A DNA stretch of 64,000 nt, from assembly GCA_016874235.1 (NCBI GenBank), contig VGUJ01000003.1:124001-188000 (forward strand). The letters run 5' to 3'. The stretch is from Gammaproteobacteria bacterium. GTDB taxonomy: Bacteria; Pseudomonadota; Gammaproteobacteria; Steroidobacterales; Steroidobacteraceae. Shown piece by piece: positions 63,303 through 64,000 of this stretch. Made by a program: the position numbers and the translations under genes. Under the pieces are notes generated by a model. The model worked only from the letters and a program-made list of their open reading frames with translations. It made no database searches and was not told the DNA's origin. The number at the start of each line of letters is the position of its first letter. Position 1 is the first letter of the stretch.

Positions 63303-64000
63303 AACGTATTCTCGCCGCCCTCGCCAAAGCCTGAGCCTAAATAGACGGGCCCTAGCAGCGTATCGAACCCGACGAAAACGCTGCCGTGAGTGAGAGAAGA
63401 GCCGACGCTGATGTCGCTGCGTCGGTCCCAAATGTTTCCTGCTTCCAGAGAGAGCCCCGCGTAAGCGGGCACGTTGAGGAACCCCTCTCCTCCACGCCCG
63501 ATCTGTCGGTAGTACATCAGCCGCGCGAGCGCGTAGTGACGACCGCTCAAAGAATCAGGCGCTAATCCCGAAAGATTGAGAAACCCACCCACGGGGAAGA
63601 GTGAACGGATGGTGTCGGGGTTGGAGTTGATATTGGTCCCGAACGACGTCCACAACACACCCGTGTGCCTACCACTCGAACGCGCGGCGAGCCAATCGAT
63701 GGACACGAGATCGGCGCGTCGGTCCGAGCCTAAACTGGGTGTTTCGGCGCGCCACTCCGCAACGAGATGCTGACCGCGCCTCGGAAAGTTCCGGTTATCG
63801 AGCACATCATACGAAAATCGCCCGTAGAACTCGCGAAGATCAAAGTCCTCGACATCAGGAGCGCCCTCTTCACCGATGCGCAGACGCGCTTGTCCCGACG
63901 CACGACGCACGCCTGCGCGTATCTCGCCCCAATTGGACAGCTCACGACCGACGTCGATGCCGTATTCGGTGGTACGAAGACGATATTCCGCGCGGCGCAC
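63275..64000 (-). CDS. Patatin-like phospholipase, C-terminal outer-membrane barrel (5' part outside window)
   Basis: An open frame running off the right edge; 241 C-terminal residues are visible. They show the barrel of PlpD/RssA-type patatin autotransporters (type Vd) or a related Omp85-like barrel: FYGRFSYDVLDNRNFPRRGQ, then FPVGGFLNLSGLAPDSLSG, AGLSLEAGNIW, SVFVGFDTLLGPVYLGSG and a terminal FYLFLGRTF with the aromatic end of barrel proteins. The patatin lipase domain, if present, is beyond the window, so the lipase name is inferred. Confidence 0.72.
   Translation of the reverse strand: MRRAEYRLRTTEYGIDVGRELSNWGEIRAGVRRASGQARLRIGEEGAPDVEDFDLREFYGRFSYDVLDNRNFPRRGQHLVAEWRAETPSLGSDRRADLVSIDWLAARSSGRHTGVLWTSFGTNINSNPDTIRSLFPVGGFLNLSGLAPDSLSGRHYALARLMYYRQIGRGGEGFLNVPAYAGLSLEAGNIWDRRSDISVGSSLTHGSVFVGFDTLLGPVYLGSGFGEGGENTFYLFLGRTF

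Overview
The window is 64 kb of G+C-rich chromosome (about 60% by eye) from a proteobacterium. Core genes point to Gammaproteobacteria, near Xanthomonadales/Nevskiales/Steroidobacterales: the order murJ-ribF-ileS-lspA-ispH, rpsT next to murJ, rplU-rpmA-obgE divergent from ispB, an E. coli-like MsrA, and large TonB-dependent receptors beside acyl-CoA catabolic genes. The taxonomic placement is inference. No insertion sequence, prophage, CRISPR array or rRNA was seen; there are two tRNA genes.

Layout. 0-5.5 kb: a cut-off histidine phosphatase, then a minus-strand run reading CitE-like lyase, DUF2256 zinc-ribbon protein, DASH-type cryptochrome, antiquitin-like aldehyde dehydrogenase and saccharopine-dehydrogenase-like protein (the last two suggest lysine/aminoadipate catabolism). 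5.6-11 kb: a tightly coupled plus-strand run of Baeyer-Villiger-type monooxygenase, SDR, alpha/beta hydrolase, DUF1214, DUF1254 and a secreted alpha/beta hydrolase, followed by tRNA-Thr(CGU). 11.3-21.9 kb: housekeeping block (ispH, lspA, ileS, ribF, murJ, rpsT, a TfoX C-terminal protein, obgE, rpmA, rplU, ispB) ending in tRNA-Pro(CGG).

22-33 kb: a less G+C-rich patch with a SnoaL/NTF2-like gene and a doubly frameshifted membrane-protein gene, then a methyltransferase, a beta-propeller lipoprotein, a VOC protein, a PhoD-like phosphatase, an alpha/beta hydrolase with a His in the nucleophile position, an MHS transporter coupled to an NADP-dependent reductase, a glycine-rich RRM protein and a YeiH-type exporter. 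33-42.5 kb: an RND pump and its adaptor, a patch of decayed genes (UspE-like remnant, dihaem cytochrome c with an in-frame TGA), a secreted protein, and a PEP carboxylase with altered metal ligands.

42.6-60 kb: an accessory catabolic region. A TonB-dependent receptor stands opposite an amidohydrolase. Further on are three CaiB/BaiF CoA-transferases, a MaoC hydratase, two acyl-CoA dehydrogenases, an SDR, a sulfatase and a second TonB-type receptor. This looks like uptake, CoA activation and beta-oxidation-like breakdown of an unidentified, possibly sulfated, carboxylic acid. A seven-helix membrane-protein gene inside it is broken by a perfect 13-bp tandem duplication. 59.8-64 kb: two coupled aminotransferases, msrA, a small conserved protein and the C-terminal barrel of a patatin-like outer-membrane phospholipase running off the edge.

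The strongest leads are the four damaged genes whose exact lesions can be read, the metal-ligand changes in the PEP carboxylase, the CitE-DUF2256-cryptochrome operon, the six-gene Baeyer-Villiger cluster, the CoA-transferase-rich cluster, and a 15-bp palindrome inside the rplU promoter.
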